In this document: positions 6,661 through 16,299 of the stretch, one piece after another
Position numbering within the stretch: position 1 is the first letter of the stretch
Layout of the letters: each line of letters begins with the position of its first letter
From: Parabacteroides sp. TM07-1AC
Lineage (GTDB): Bacteria; Bacteroidota; Bacteroidia; Bacteroidales; Tannerellaceae
Assembly: GCF_003480915.1 (NCBI RefSeq)
Contig: NZ_QUKD01000005.1
Location: 186,001-250,000, forward strand
DNA length: 64,000 nucleotides
Direction: 5' to 3'
Notes under the pieces: model-generated
Database searches by the model: none
What the model saw: the letters and a program-made list of their open reading frames with translations, nothing else
What the model was told of the DNA's origin: nothing
Made by a program: the position numbers and the translations under genes

Positions 6661-7518
6661 ATGGCAAAACGCTCCTTTATATCTGCAGTAAGATGGCTGG
6701 CAACGATCGTGTTGCTGGCAGGAGGCGTTATGGCAGTCCGCCACTTTTGTGTGGAGTCTTTCCATGTTTCGACCAATTCTATGGAGACGGCGTTGCATAA
6801 AGGCGATTATATCCTGGTCAACAAGTTACCTCTGAAAGATAATCCCGGGCGCAACAGGGTGGTTTTATTTACCAGTCCGTTGCTGAAAGATTCCGTTTCG
6901 ACTCCTTTATTCCTGAGTCGTTGTATCGGTATGCCGGGCGATACGATCCGTGTCGCAAGCGACGGCTATCTGGTCAACGGAAAGCTCATCCCCCATTCGC
7001 CGCAATCACTTAACCGGTATATGGTGACAAAGGCAGGGCAGGACGAATTTTCGGCTATACAGAAGAAGCTGAACATCCCCGTCAGGGAAATGAAAGAGGA
7101 GGAATTTGGGCTCTCTCTCTATCTCACCTCTTTTGAAGAGTATCAGATCAGGGAGGAATTATCGGAAGAAGCCGATATCCGTTTTATAAAAGACCGGACA
7201 GACAGTTATGAGCTGATCGTTCCCCAAAAAGGAAGAGCTCATCGGCTCGATGCTGCCGCATTGACCGCCTGCCGTGAAGCGATCTTGGCCGAGGCTGGAG
7301 AAAAGGCTGTTTTCCGTAACGGAAAGCTATATTTAGACGGAAGGGAAACTACGTTTTTTTTCTTCAACCAGGATTATTACTGGATGCTTTCAGATAATAC
7401 CAACGATGCGGTAGACTCCCGCCATCTCGGATTCATTCCGCGCGACCATATCATAGGAAACGCCTGGTTCAGCTGGTACAGTCCGGACAGGCAACGAATC
7501 TTTAAACCCATAAACTGA
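6661..7518 (+). CDS. Signal peptidase I paralogue lacking the catalytic lysine
   Basis: The protein is an S26-type peptidase homologue with an N-terminal membrane segment (residues about 9-26) and serine S40 in STNSMETALHKGDYILVNK. The position of the general-base lysine is occupied by serine: LSRCIGMPGDTI (S86) against VKRCIGLPGDTI in the preceding gene. The later box reads SDNTNDAVDSR instead of GDNRxxSxDSR. It may be inactive, may use another base, or may regulate LepB. I chose the ATG at 6661; an in-frame TTG at 6652 is part of the repeat spacer. The stop lies 2 bp before the WbqC-like gene, so these are probably cotranscribed. Confidence 0.85.
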   Translation: MAKRSFISAVRWLATIVLLAGGVMAVRHFCVESFHVSTNSMETALHKGDYILVNKLPLKDNPGRNRVVLFTSPLLKDSVSTPLFLSRCIGMPGDTIRVASDGYLVNGKLIPHSPQSLNRYMVTKAGQDEFSAIQKKLNIPVREMKEEEFGLSLYLTSFEEYQIREELSEEADIRFIKDRTDSYELIVPQKGRAHRLDAAALTACREAILAEAGEKAVFRNGKLYLDGRETTFFFFNQDYYWMLSDNTNDAVDSRHLGFIPRDHIIGNAWFSWYSPDRQRIFKPIN

Positions 7519-7520
7519 TC

Positions 7521-8147
7521 ATGCAATCTGTATATATATCATCGGCCTATCTGGGTCCGGTACAACAGTACTGTAAACTTTTCCAATTTGAGAAAGTATG
7601 GATAGAGACAGCAGAGAACTATCTGAAACAAACCTACCGCAACCGCTGTACGATCGCAGCCGCCAACGGTCCGTTATCCCTCTCCGTCCCCATCGTCAAA
7701 CCGGACACATTGAAATGCCCGACAAAAGATATCCGTATATCCGACCACGGGAACTGGCGCCATCTTCATTGGAATGCGCTGGTCTCGGCTTATAATATGA
7801 GTCCGTTCTTTGAATATTACGAGGAAGACTTCGCTCCGTTCTATGAAAAGAAATTTGAGTTCCTGTTCGATTTTAATGAGGAGCTACGCATGTTGGTTTG
7901 CCGGTTACTGGACTTGCAGCCGAACATTGCCTATACAGAAACTTATACACCGGAGGTAGAAAACGATTTCCGGGAGATCATCCGCCCGAAACACGAAGGG
8001 GAAGATCCTGACTTCATCCCGCAACCCTATTACCAGGTATTCCGGGATAAATTCGGATTCCTCCCCAACTTAAGTATTGTAGACTTGCTATTCAACACGG
8101 GACCGGAAGGAATACTTGTTCTGCGCGACTCCATCCGCCCTGCATAG
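7521..8147 (+). CDS. WbqC-like family protein
   Basis: The 208-residue sequence matches the WbqC family, with SSAYLGPVQQYCKL near the N-terminus, a central SVPIVKPDTLKCPTKDI and WRHLHWNALVSAYNMSPFFEYY. Proteins of this family occur in O-antigen clusters and in many Bacteroidota genomes, but the biochemical activity is unsettled. No signal peptide is seen. It starts 2 bp after the signal peptidase paralogue, suggesting one transcript, and it ends 3 bp from the convergent HU gene. Confidence 0.85.
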   Translation: MQSVYISSAYLGPVQQYCKLFQFEKVWIETAENYLKQTYRNRCTIAAANGPLSLSVPIVKPDTLKCPTKDIRISDHGNWRHLHWNALVSAYNMSPFFEYYEEDFAPFYEKKFEFLFDFNEELRMLVCRLLDLQPNIAYTETYTPEVENDFREIIRPKHEGEDPDFIPQPYYQVFRDKFGFLPNLSIVDLLFNTGPEGILVLRDSIRPA

Positions 8148-8150
8148 CAG

Positions 8151-8426
8151 TTACTTGTTCAGATCTTCAAAAAGGAATTTACCGACGCTGAATTTCACAC
8201 TCAGACGCTTCGGAATAATAACAACCTCTCCTGTCTTGGGGTTGCGGGCCGGACGACTATTTTGCTCTCTGGGAGAAAGAGTACCAAATCCTTTCAGGAC
8301 TATCGGATCTCTCTGACGAAGTGCGTCAGTCGCAACAGAACAAAATGCTTCGAGCATTGCATCTACATCTTTCTTACTACAACCACTTTCAGCAGCTATA
8401 GCTGCAATTAAATCTGACCGTTTCAT
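8151..8426 (-). CDS. HU/IHF-family DNA-binding protein
   Basis: The 91-residue protein is a typical HU: N-terminal helices MKRSDLIAAIAAESGCSKKDV, the LKGFGTL turn, and the DNA-binding arm with SRPARNPKTGEVVIIP. Such proteins bend and compact DNA as dimers. It is convergent with the WbqC-like gene and upstream of it lies an A/T-rich 297-bp stretch shared with the sensor kinase genes. Confidence 0.95.
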   Translation of the reverse strand: MKRSDLIAAIAAESGCSKKDVDAMLEAFCSVATDALRQRDPIVLKGFGTLSPREQNSRPARNPKTGEVVIIPKRLSVKFSVGKFLFEDLNK

Positions 8427-8671
8427 TTGTTTTTATTAATTAAAGTACAACTTTGTAAAAAAATCTCTCTGATAAAAATTTCAGATTAGTTGAAAATTAA
8501 CGGATACAAACGTAATCAAAATAATTTATTATACGCAGCTTTTATTTACTTATTTTACTCTCCGGACACAAAAAAGTAGACTTATTCCAGCCTTAATGGT
8601 AAAAAATAACCAAAGTGTGTATAAAACAACGCTTTTATTGATATAAACCGTTTTTTTTATTTAGTAAAGAG

Positions 8672-8679
8672 TATCTTTG
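8672..8679 (+). promoter_or_regulatory. -7 box for the sensor kinase pair
   Basis: TATCTTTG matches TAnnTTTG and lies 45 bp before the ATG at 8724. The remaining 8427-8671 is A/T-rich and shows no gene. Confidence 0.5.
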
Positions 8680-8723
8680 CAAAAGTGTATTTTAGGACCC
8701 AATAGCATTTACCGAACACTAGT

Positions 8724-10796
8724 ATGCCTAAATTTATTTCAATATTATTACTTATTGTAATAACCGGTTTATCTTCCCGCCCACATTTGCAGGCACAAAC
8801 AGACGATAGCCGGAAAGACAGCTTGCATACTATTTTGAAGAATACCAAAGAGCCATCAGAAAAGCTGCCGGTCTTACTCGAATTATCCCGTAGTTATTGG
8901 CAACAACCCGAAGAAGCTACGTTGTTGAAAGAACTTATCGATTTATCCGTACAACTCGATACTCTAAATTATATCGGTGAAAGTTACTCAAGATTATGCC
9001 GGTACTATTATAATGAATCTCAATTGGATAGTTTGATTTACTGGAAAAATCAACTGGATTCGATCTACCGCCGACATGCAATAACACCACCGGCTTTTTT
9101 CCAGACAAGACTATTGCTATGCAAATATTATCAGGGAATATTGAATTATGAACTAGCCATCAGTGAAGCTTTCAAACTGTTGAACGACGCTAAAAAGGCA
9201 CAGGATGACTATGGCCTGATGCTGGCCAACCAATGTATCGGATTTGCATACCAAGGTATGGGGCGAAATAAAGAAGCGACCACTGCTTATAAGGAAGGTT
9301 TAATCTATCTGAAAAAGCTAAACTCCAACCCGGTTTATGAAATACAATATGTATCGGAAATTATTCCGTCATTCCTGGACGAGAACCTGTTAGATGAATC
9401 TCTCCAATTAATAAACAGATATAAAGAGCTGTATCAGATTGTATATAAAATTTACGCAGATAAAGGAGTTTCTTATCAGTCGATATGGCATAAATGGCTA
9501 TTCAACAGTTATTATGCGGAATTGTACATGAAAAAAGGACAACTCGATAAAGCTGGAAAATATATTAAAGAGGCTGATAAATATATCGATCAGTCGACAG
9601 AAGAGAATATGAAATATCCATATTACCGTATAAAAGCCCTGTACTGCTATAAAAATAAAGACTACACTAATGCCCTCAAAGCCATTAATAGAGGACTGGA
9701 TATCGAAGTTCAACCCCATTATTTAAAGCTGAAAATAGATATCCTGACAGCCGACGGACAAAAAGCAAAAGCCATTGCAACCTATGAAGAATTGTTTGCA
9801 TTGAATAGCCGTATGAAAAAAGAAGCCTTCGAACGTCAGATACAACAACTCCGGTTACTGAATGATCTGAACGATCAGGAACGGCAGACTTACGAACTGC
9901 AGCGTCAAAACGATCAACTGGCCTTACGGACACAATGGGTAAGGATGGGATTAGGAATCTCTCTGTTATTACTCATATTGTTATTTATACGAATCCGTTA
10001 TTATTTACGCTCCAATAAACTGAAAAATGCTTTGGAGTGTGAAAAGGAAGCATTGGTTAAATCAGAAAAAGAATCACGGCTGGCCAAAGAGAAAGCAGAA
10101 GAGGCCAACCGACAAAAGACTGATTTTATCGCAAAGATCAGTCATGAAATACGTACTCCATTAAATGCCATTGTCGGTTTTTCCAAACTATTAAGTGAGG
10201 ATGAGGATTCATTCTCTGACGAAGAGAAAAAAGAATTTACAGACTTAATTAAAGAAAACTCCAAATTGCTGATGAATATCGTAAACAACATACTCGATCT
10301 TGCCCTGGTCGATGCCGGTAGGTTCAGCCTGAATATAAAAGCCTACGATGTGATAGCCTGTTGCCGGGAAGTCATCAGCGAAATCAACTCCCTTATGCAG
10401 CCAAATGTCAGACTAGTTTTTGAACCTCCGGTAGAAAAATACATGCTAAATACAGACCGGAACCGCTTCATGCAAGTCCTGAGGAATCTATTGGAAAATG
10501 CAGCTAAATTTACACGGGAAGGAGAAATAAATCTTACATTCGAAGAAGAAGAACATCTAATCCGAGTGTCGGTCACTGATACAGGATGTGGGATCTCCCC
10601 TGAAAAACAATCACATATATTCCATCGGTTTGAAAAGGTAAACGAGTTTGTCCAGGGTGTAGGTCTTGGATTAGCTATCAGCTCACATATCTCCGAACAA
10701 TTTAAAGGGAGTTTATTTATAGATTCTGCTTATACAACAGGAGCCCGTTTTATTTTTACGCATTCAACGGAGCTGATAAACAACAAACAATCATGA
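8724..10796 (+). CDS. TPR sensor histidine kinase A
   Basis: The 690-residue protein has an export signal (residues 5-24), a long periplasmic region of tetratricopeptide-like helices, a single membrane segment (about 407-425), and a cytoplasmic coiled coil. A HisKA domain follows with phosphoacceptor H474 in [16 protein letters not shown]. The C-terminal ATPase domain shows the N box NLLENAAKF, DTGCGIS and GVGLGLAI. It should autophosphorylate in response to an unknown envelope signal. No receiver domain or response regulator lies next to it, so the partner is elsewhere. The stop overlaps the start of kinase B by 4 bp, indicating translational coupling. Confidence 0.9.
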   Translation: MPKFISILLLIVITGLSSRPHLQAQTDDSRKDSLHTILKNTKEPSEKLPVLLELSRSYWQQPEEATLLKELIDLSVQLDTLNYIGESYSRLCRYYYNESQLDSLIYWKNQLDSIYRRHAITPPAFFQTRLLLCKYYQGILNYELAISEAFKLLNDAKKAQDDYGLMLANQCIGFAYQGMGRNKEATTAYKEGLIYLKKLNSNPVYEIQYVSEIIPSFLDENLLDESLQLINRYKELYQIVYKIYADKGVSYQSIWHKWLFNSYYAELYMKKGQLDKAGKYIKEADKYIDQSTEENMKYPYYRIKALYCYKNKDYTNALKAINRGLDIEVQPHYLKLKIDILTADGQKAKAIATYEELFALNSRMKKEAFERQIQQLRLLNDLNDQERQTYELQRQNDQLALRTQWVRMGLGISLLLLILLFIRIRYYLRSNKLKNALECEKEALVKSEKESRLAKEKAEEANRQKTDFIAKISHEIRTPLNAIVGFSKLLSEDEDSFSDEEKKEFTDLIKENSKLLMNIVNNILDLALVDAGRFSLNIKAYDVIACCREVISEINSLMQPNVRLVFEPPVEKYMLNTDRNRFMQVLRNLLENAAKFTREGEINLTFEEEEHLIRVSVTDTGCGISPEKQSHIFHRFEKVNEFVQGVGLGLAISSHISEQFKGSLFIDSAYTTGARFIFTHSTELINNKQS

Positions 10797-12901
10797 AAAG
10801 ACAGCTTCTATCTTTTACATATCATGTCAGGATTTGGGCACTTATGATAAGGTTACTCCTGCTTTTTCCCCTATCGGCACTGGCCATCAACTCACATATG
10901 GCAGAAATCGATAGTCTGAAAGCCATTTTGCCGGAGCAATCCGAACCACAGGAAAAAATTCCGGTATTATACCGTCTTTCTCTTCTCCATGAACAAAAAC
11001 CAGAACAGATCGAATACCTGAAAAGATCAATAAAAGAAGCTGAAAAGATCGATTCTGTCCAAGCTGTTTATACAGCATTGTCGGACATTGCCACCTACTA
11101 TTATAATTTGGATAAAAGTGACAGTCTGGCTTACTGGATGCACACGATCGACTCTATCGCCCGTGAACGTAATGAATATCCGGATGCCTTATTCAGGGCA
11201 AGAGCATTATACTGCCAGGATCTGTTATGGCACAGGAATTATGAAGAAGCATTGAACAATACTCATAATCTATACCAATTGGCTATAAACACGAAACAAA
11301 GTTACGGACTCTTGCGCAGTTCGGAATGCCTGGGTCAGATTTATCAAGCCATCCGTCGTGATAGCGATGCCGTGATCGCTTTCCAGGACGGACTCGACCG
11401 TCTGAAACAACAGGGAGACGACAATGACACCGAATTACGTCTGATCGCTTACCAAATAGAGTCGAGCCTGCGGACCGATTCATATAAAAAGACCTTGGAA
11501 ATGCTCGCGGATTATAAGCAGTTGATAGACAAATTAGATGGATTGAATAAAACACAAAACGGTTTATTCCCCGTCAACCGGGAATACTGGCTTTTATATT
11601 GTTTCTATACCGATCTGTATCTGAAAGAGAATGAATTGGACAAAGCCAGGGAATCCATCGAAATGGCCAGTCGCTTCGAAGGAAGTGAATTTGTAGAGGG
11701 AGACTATGCAGGAAAAGTATATCTGGCTGTCAAATCCCATTATTATGCCCGAACAGGTAATTTTACACTCGCTTTACATTACATTGACAAACTTTTAGAA
11801 AAACAGCGTTTACCGGAAGATTTACAATTAAAAGCCGATATACTGAAAAAACAAGGGAAAGAAAACGAAGTCCTGAAGCTTTATGAAGAGATCAGCGCCT
11901 ATAATGACAAAAGTAACAACGAAATGTTTCTGCGTCAAGTGAACCAACTGCGTACATTACATGATATCAATTTCGATATCATGCAAAAAGACCAGATGAA
12001 GAATAACCAAAAGCAAATTATACAGAAACAAAATCAGTTGCTATTCTTCCTGTCTGTAATTATCATATTACTAATAACACTCTATATCCTATATATTTAC
12101 AGTAGCAGGACACAACGGTTGAAGAATTATTTACAGCAGGAAAAAGAGGCTTTACTAAAATCAAAAGAAAAACTGATACTCGAAACGATACGAGCAGATG
12201 AAGCCAATCGCCTGCAAAGTTCTTTCATTGCAGATATGAGTCATGAAATACGTACTCCTCTGAATGCAATTGTCGGTTTTTCCGAGTTGCTGACAGAAAA
12301 GGGAACAACTCCAGAAGAGAAAAGAGAATATTCCGGAATCATTCAGAATAATACCGATTTGATGCTGACGTTAATAAATGATGTACTCAACCTGTCAATG
12401 ATGAAAACGGGTGACATGAGCTTCAATTTGCAAAAAGTATTATTGAAAGATTGCTGCCGAAAAGCTCTCAACAGCATCCGGCAACATGTACGTGAAGGAG
12501 TGGTATTAACTTTTTCCCCTACCTCAGAACAAGTGATTATCAATACAGATACCATACGCCTGCAACAATTACTAACCAACCTGCTAACCAATGCGGCCAA
12601 ATTTACGGAAAAAGGAGAAATCAACCTGGCTTATACGTTGGAAGCAGATAAAAAGCACGTACGGATAACGGTCACCGATACCGGAACGGGTATTCCAAAA
12701 GAAAAGCAGGAAGAAATATTTAAACGTTTCGAAAAGTCGGACAACTACCAATCAGGCACAGGTCTCGGTCTCCATATATGCAGTTATATAGCAGAACATT
12801 TAAGCGGGCCGGACAGCATATTCCTGGATACATCATATACTGCCGGAGCCCGCTTTGTATTCATTCATCCTTGTGAGTCAGACAATGCCGTCAACGGATA
12901 G
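10793..12901 (+). CDS. TPR sensor histidine kinase B
   Basis: This 702-residue paralogue of kinase A has the same order: signal segment (residues about 15-32), periplasmic TPR-like helices, membrane segment (about 417-436), coiled coil, HisKA with H484 in [16 protein letters not shown], and an ATPase domain with [16 protein letters not shown] and GTGLGLHI. The cytoplasmic halves are much more alike than the sensor halves, consistent with tandem duplication and divergence of signal input. The coding end overlaps the convergent phnW by 11 bp. No regulator gene is nearby. Hetero-dimer formation with kinase A is possible but unproven. Confidence 0.9.
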   Translation: MKRQLLSFTYHVRIWALMIRLLLLFPLSALAINSHMAEIDSLKAILPEQSEPQEKIPVLYRLSLLHEQKPEQIEYLKRSIKEAEKIDSVQAVYTALSDIATYYYNLDKSDSLAYWMHTIDSIARERNEYPDALFRARALYCQDLLWHRNYEEALNNTHNLYQLAINTKQSYGLLRSSECLGQIYQAIRRDSDAVIAFQDGLDRLKQQGDDNDTELRLIAYQIESSLRTDSYKKTLEMLADYKQLIDKLDGLNKTQNGLFPVNREYWLLYCFYTDLYLKENELDKARESIEMASRFEGSEFVEGDYAGKVYLAVKSHYYARTGNFTLALHYIDKLLEKQRLPEDLQLKADILKKQGKENEVLKLYEEISAYNDKSNNEMFLRQVNQLRTLHDINFDIMQKDQMKNNQKQIIQKQNQLLFFLSVIIILLITLYILYIYSSRTQRLKNYLQQEKEALLKSKEKLILETIRADEANRLQSSFIADMSHEIRTPLNAIVGFSELLTEKGTTPEEKREYSGIIQNNTDLMLTLINDVLNLSMMKTGDMSFNLQKVLLKDCCRKALNSIRQHVREGVVLTFSPTSEQVIINTDTIRLQQLLTNLLTNAAKFTEKGEINLAYTLEADKKHVRITVTDTGTGIPKEKQEEIFKRFEKSDNYQSGTGLGLHICSYIAEHLSGPDSIFLDTSYTAGARFVFIHPCESDNAVNG

Positions 12902-13982
12902 ATGTCTGTTTGATCGCTTCCAGCAAATTCTCCATATCCTGAGGGAAAACATCCCCGATATTCCCGATACGGAAAGTGTCGGCATCCGAGATCTTTCCGG
13001 GATAAATCACAAAACCTTTTTGTTTCAGTGCTTCATAAAAAGCATGGAAATCAAAATCAGCATGAGGATACAGGAAAGATGTGATGATCGGCCCCTGCGA
13101 AGCATCCGGCAATAACGTCTTGAATCCCAATGCACGCATGCCGTCTACCAATGTACGGTGATTCTTCTTATAGCGTTCGTAGCGGGCTGCGATGCCACCT
13201 TCTTCATTCAGTTCCTTCATTGCCTGGTAGAAAGCGCGGACCACATGCGTAGGTGACGTAAAACGCCATTTACCTCCGCCTTTTTCCATCGTTTCCCATT
13301 GTGCATAGATATCCAGGGACAACGAACGGGCAACTCCTTTACAGGCCATCAGCTTTTCCTTCCTGGCGATGACGAAGCCAAAACCGGGAACTCCCTGAAT
13401 ACATTTATTGGCACTGCTCACTAAAAAATCGATATTCAGCTTCTTCACATCGATAGGCACGCCTCCGAAGCTGCTCATGGCATCTACGATAAACGTGATT
13501 CCCTTACCGCGGATCACTTCCGCCACTTCTTCAATCGGATTCAGCAGACCGGTCGTTGTTTCACTGTGCACCATAGAGAGATGGGTGATGCCCGGATTCG
13601 CTTCCAGTGCCTTGCGGGCAACTTCTCCTGTGATCAGCTCCGTTTCATGCAGAGAGACCAGCACATAATCGATATGATAATATTCAGCAATCTGCGCCAT
13701 ACGCTTACCGTATGCGCCATTGGCAAGGATAAGCAGTTTATCGGTCGGTTTCACGGCTGCTCCGATCGTTGCTTCCACGCAGTAAGTACCGCTTCCCTGC
13801 AAAAGTACGTCGGTATATTCGTTCTCATCCAGTCCGGCAATGGCCAGCAAGCCTTTACGGATCGGAGTTACAATTCCTTCGTTATAATCTTTATCCCAGG
13901 TGCACCAATCCTGGAGCATGGCTTCGCGTACTGTCTGTGAAGTACTTAACGGGCCGGGAGTCAGTAAAAGATAATTTCTCAT
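12891..13982 (-). CDS. phnW: 2-aminoethylphosphonate:pyruvate aminotransferase
   Basis: PhnW transfers the amino group of 2-aminoethylphosphonate to pyruvate, giving phosphonoacetaldehyde and alanine. The 363-residue class V aminotransferase begins [22 protein letters not shown] and has the PLP-binding lysine K193 in [15 protein letters not shown], preceded by VDAMSSFGG, which holds the cofactor-contacting Asp. Length and motifs match the family. It is the last gene of the DUF5690-phnX-phnW operon, and phnX encodes the next step, so the pathway is complete from aminoethylphosphonate to acetaldehyde and phosphate. Confidence 0.93.
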   Translation of the reverse strand: MRNYLLLTPGPLSTSQTVREAMLQDWCTWDKDYNEGIVTPIRKGLLAIAGLDENEYTDVLLQGSGTYCVEATIGAAVKPTDKLLILANGAYGKRMAQIAEYYHIDYVLVSLHETELITGEVARKALEANPGITHLSMVHSETTTGLLNPIEEVAEVIRGKGITFIVDAMSSFGGVPIDVKKLNIDFLVSSANKCIQGVPGFGFVIARKEKLMACKGVARSLSLDIYAQWETMEKGGGKWRFTSPTHVVRAFYQAMKELNEEGGIAARYERYKKNHRTLVDGMRALGFKTLLPDASQGPIITSFLYPHADFDFHAFYEALKQKGFVIYPGKISDADTFRIGNIGDVFPQDMENLLEAIKQTSIR

Positions 13983-14008
13983 TTCAATGGATATGTTATG
14001 TCTTTATT

Positions 14009-14791
14009 TTATCGGTTAATTTTCTCAATGCAAGCAGGCAGTTCGGTAATGTTATCCAATACGAAATGAGCACCTGCAGCCAGCATACGTTCGCGTACTT
14101 CGCGCTTCAGTTCAGCCAGTTCGTCGGCAGAGCGATGGTTGTATTCTTCTTCAGTAATTCCCATCTCGTTACTTCCCGTTACGATACCGATGCTCCAAAC
14201 TTTCGCATTCAGGCCTTCTTTGATGTCGGCAATCGTATCGCCTACTTTCACAACATTATCTACAGACGGAATAGCCAGATCGATCATATTTTTATAGATC
14301 ATATAAGGAGCAGGACGACCGGCAGGAACATCGTCGGGAGTGACCAAATTGTCGACCTCATAGCCTTTGGCAGCGGCATCGGGACGGACCACGTCCATCA
14401 TAGCCTGTGTATAGCCGGTTGTAGAACCGATCTTTATACCGTCCTCACGTAGCAGTTTCATTGTTTCTAATACGCCGGGTATTGGAGTAGTAAAGTTTTT
14501 CAGCGAGGCGAACAGATGTTTCTCAAAACTCTGATACATCTCGTTCACATCATCCATGTTCCAGTCGCGGCCATAACGGGCACGGAACTTATCACTGACT
14601 TCCGGCATATTCAGAATAGCCTTGATATGATCGATCTTGAGGAGTCCCATCGGCTCACGTGCCTGGCGGTACGTAATATCGATCCCTTTTTCTTCCGAGA
14701 AAACTTTCAGGAAAGCGTTCAATGGGGCAAAACAACCGAAATCGACAGCTGTTCCCGCCCAGTCCATAATTACACACGAAATCTTCTTCAT
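14009..14791 (-). CDS. phnX: Phosphonoacetaldehyde hydrolase (phosphonatase)
   Basis: PhnX splits the C-P bond of phosphonoacetaldehyde, releasing phosphate and acetaldehyde. The 260-residue HAD-superfamily protein has the nucleophile D10 in VIMDWAGTAVDFG and the cap-domain Schiff-base lysine K52 in MGLLKIDHIK. Late acidic residues sit in KVGDTIADIKEG. The start chosen is the ATG at 14791 (MKKISCVIMDW), which places the nucleophile at the usual position; an upstream in-frame start at 14836 would add 15 atypical residues. It follows the DUF5690 gene by 47 bp and precedes phnW by 26 bp. Confidence 0.93.
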   Translation of the reverse strand: MKKISCVIMDWAGTAVDFGCFAPLNAFLKVFSEEKGIDITYRQAREPMGLLKIDHIKAILNMPEVSDKFRARYGRDWNMDDVNEMYQSFEKHLFASLKNFTTPIPGVLETMKLLREDGIKIGSTTGYTQAMMDVVRPDAAAKGYEVDNLVTPDDVPAGRPAPYMIYKNMIDLAIPSVDNVVKVGDTIADIKEGLNAKVWSIGIVTGSNEMGITEEEYNHRSADELAELKREVRERMLAAGAHFVLDNITELPACIEKINR

Positions 14792-14838
14792 AACTTCATT
14801 TATATACTGATTATTCTTTATATTCCGATATATCAAAT

Positions 14839-16179
14839 TCAGGCAACGGTGATGGCATTCTGCGGAACGGCTTCTAGTGTCTCTTCCCTGGCGGCTGTCA
14901 CACCTGTTTCTCTACGGAAACGCTGGTGCAAATATACAAAAGAACAAGCAAAAAGGATGCAACAAAAGATACCGACATAACCTGCCAGCTGGTTATAAAA
15001 CAAAGCCCAATCGATATTGGGGTTGCAAAACTCCTTCAGGACAAGCACAACGACGGTTCCGGTATATCCCAGAAAGTCTGTCGTCACAATAAAGAAACCG
15101 ACATTCCCGCGAATCCTGAAGCAAGCGATGAAACGGTCGAAAAAGATAGTCTGGAATGTCAGGTAGGTGATATACAGGCACAAACTCTGGATAAACAACC
15201 ATGCAACAGGCGAAAGCCGGAACTGTTCCTGCCCGAAAGAGACGACCGACATCACCACCATTCCCGACATGATCAGAACAAACAATACAGACAGTGCCTT
15301 CAAATTGTCTTTCACGAAGACCATCAGACCGAATATCCCCAGGATAATCAATGTCACGATGCTGTCTATCTGGGCAAAGAGCCACGGCGAGTAACTGGAT
15401 ACATCTATTATATTCACCAGGAAGTCTTCCTTTATATCTCGCAAAACGACAATCGCGATATTGGCCACGAAAAGCATACTCAGAAAAGGCATATAGCTTT
15501 TGAAGAGCTCCCGCCGCTGTCTTCCGTTCAGTGTTTCGCGTTCGGACTTCATGGCGATATCCTCTTGGGTCGGCTTGGGAAGCCTGTTAAGTGCCCAACC
15601 CAGCAGGAGCAACAGGGGAAGTGCCACTGCACCGATCAGTGCAGGCATCCAAAACTCGCTTACATGCAGATGATTCATGACATACAATCCGACCGACTTC
15701 GCCGTCCCCGAACTGACCACCATACTGACACCCAGCAGACTCGCCAGAATATCCGTTACCCGCCGTCCTTCGATAAAGCTGAAAATCACTCCCCACATAC
15801 ATCCCAAAGAAAGACCGTTGAGGAACATCGCAGCCACATTGAACGGCGTTGAAAGCAATCCGAAAAGGATCAACGACGCTTCCGCCAGCAAGACGGATGT
15901 CAGAATAAACTTAAACCGCTCCTCCGCCTTCAACTCAGAGATCAGTTTGATACCGATAAACTTGGAGATCACATATCCCAGTATCTGGGAGATCGTCACC
16001 ACCACCTTATAATCCAGGTCGAAAAATTCCGCATTCTCGAAAGAGGCTGCGGTGAACGGTTTACGGAGTGCATAAACCAAGGAATAAGAGAGCAAAGCGG
16101 CTCCTCCCGCCCAAAGGATAAAAAGGAAGTCGGAAAGGCGTTTCCGGGTCGTTTCATTTATCTGTAACAAATTGTTCAT
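14839..16179 (-). CDS. DUF5690 multi-pass membrane protein, candidate phosphonate permease
   Basis: The 446-residue protein has about 12 hydrophobic segments and an MFS-like layout, with a central charged loop after residue 200 (KPTQEDIAMKSERETLNGRQRREL). I recognise it as DUF5690, a Bacteroidota family. It is the first gene of the operon with phnX and phnW, and no phnCDE or phnSTUV importer is present. I therefore infer that it brings 2-aminoethylphosphonate or a related compound across the inner membrane. No direct evidence for the substrate exists in the sequence. A PhoB-box-like repeat lies 77-105 bp upstream. Confidence 0.7.
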   Translation of the reverse strand: MNNLLQINETTRKRLSDFLFILWAGGAALLSYSLVYALRKPFTAASFENAEFFDLDYKVVVTISQILGYVISKFIGIKLISELKAEERFKFILTSVLLAEASLILFGLLSTPFNVAAMFLNGLSLGCMWGVIFSFIEGRRVTDILASLLGVSMVVSSGTAKSVGLYVMNHLHVSEFWMPALIGAVALPLLLLLGWALNRLPKPTQEDIAMKSERETLNGRQRRELFKSYMPFLSMLFVANIAIVVLRDIKEDFLVNIIDVSSYSPWLFAQIDSIVTLIILGIFGLMVFVKDNLKALSVLFVLIMSGMVVMSVVSFGQEQFRLSPVAWLFIQSLCLYITYLTFQTIFFDRFIACFRIRGNVGFFIVTTDFLGYTGTVVVLVLKEFCNPNIDWALFYNQLAGYVGIFCCILFACSFVYLHQRFRRETGVTAAREETLEAVPQNAITVA

Positions 16180-16205
16180 CTTTGTTGTCGTTTTATTTCC
16201 GGCAA

Positions 16206-16237
16206 CAAAAATACCCTCGCGATATGACGAGGGTATT
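16206..16237 (-). terminator. Terminator hairpin behind PiT, overlapping a -7 box
   Basis: AATACCCTCG (16210-16219) and CGAGGGTATT (16228-16237) form a perfect 10-bp stem with an 8-nt loop. On the minus strand it is followed by TTTTT-like sequence, a typical intrinsic terminator for the PiT transcript. The same place reads TATTTTTG (16213 to 16206), a perfect -7 box for the DUF5690 operon. Terminator and promoter therefore share bases. Confidence 0.65.
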
Positions 16238-16255
16238 TCTATGATGTGACCAATC

Positions 16256-16284
16256 TGTTTAGATTTTGTTACAAATATGTTTCA
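16256..16284 (-). promoter_or_regulatory. PhoB-box-like repeats ahead of the phosphonate operon
   Basis: Read on the plus strand, TGTTACA (16267-16273) and TGTTTCA (16278-16284) are 11 bp apart, with a weaker TGTTTAG at 16256-16262 in the same phase. Heptamers separated by 4 bp are the known geometry of PhoB sites, and the same heptamer recurs ahead of PiT. The box sits between the PiT stop codon and the terminator hairpin. Confidence 0.55.
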
Positions 16285-16299
16285 GCCGACGATTGTATT

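Noticed and set aside
8724..12901. The TPR kinases as the PhoR sensor of the phosphorus island
   Set aside because: They lack the PAS-type sensor layout of PhoR and no PhoB-like regulator is adjacent; proximity alone is not enough.
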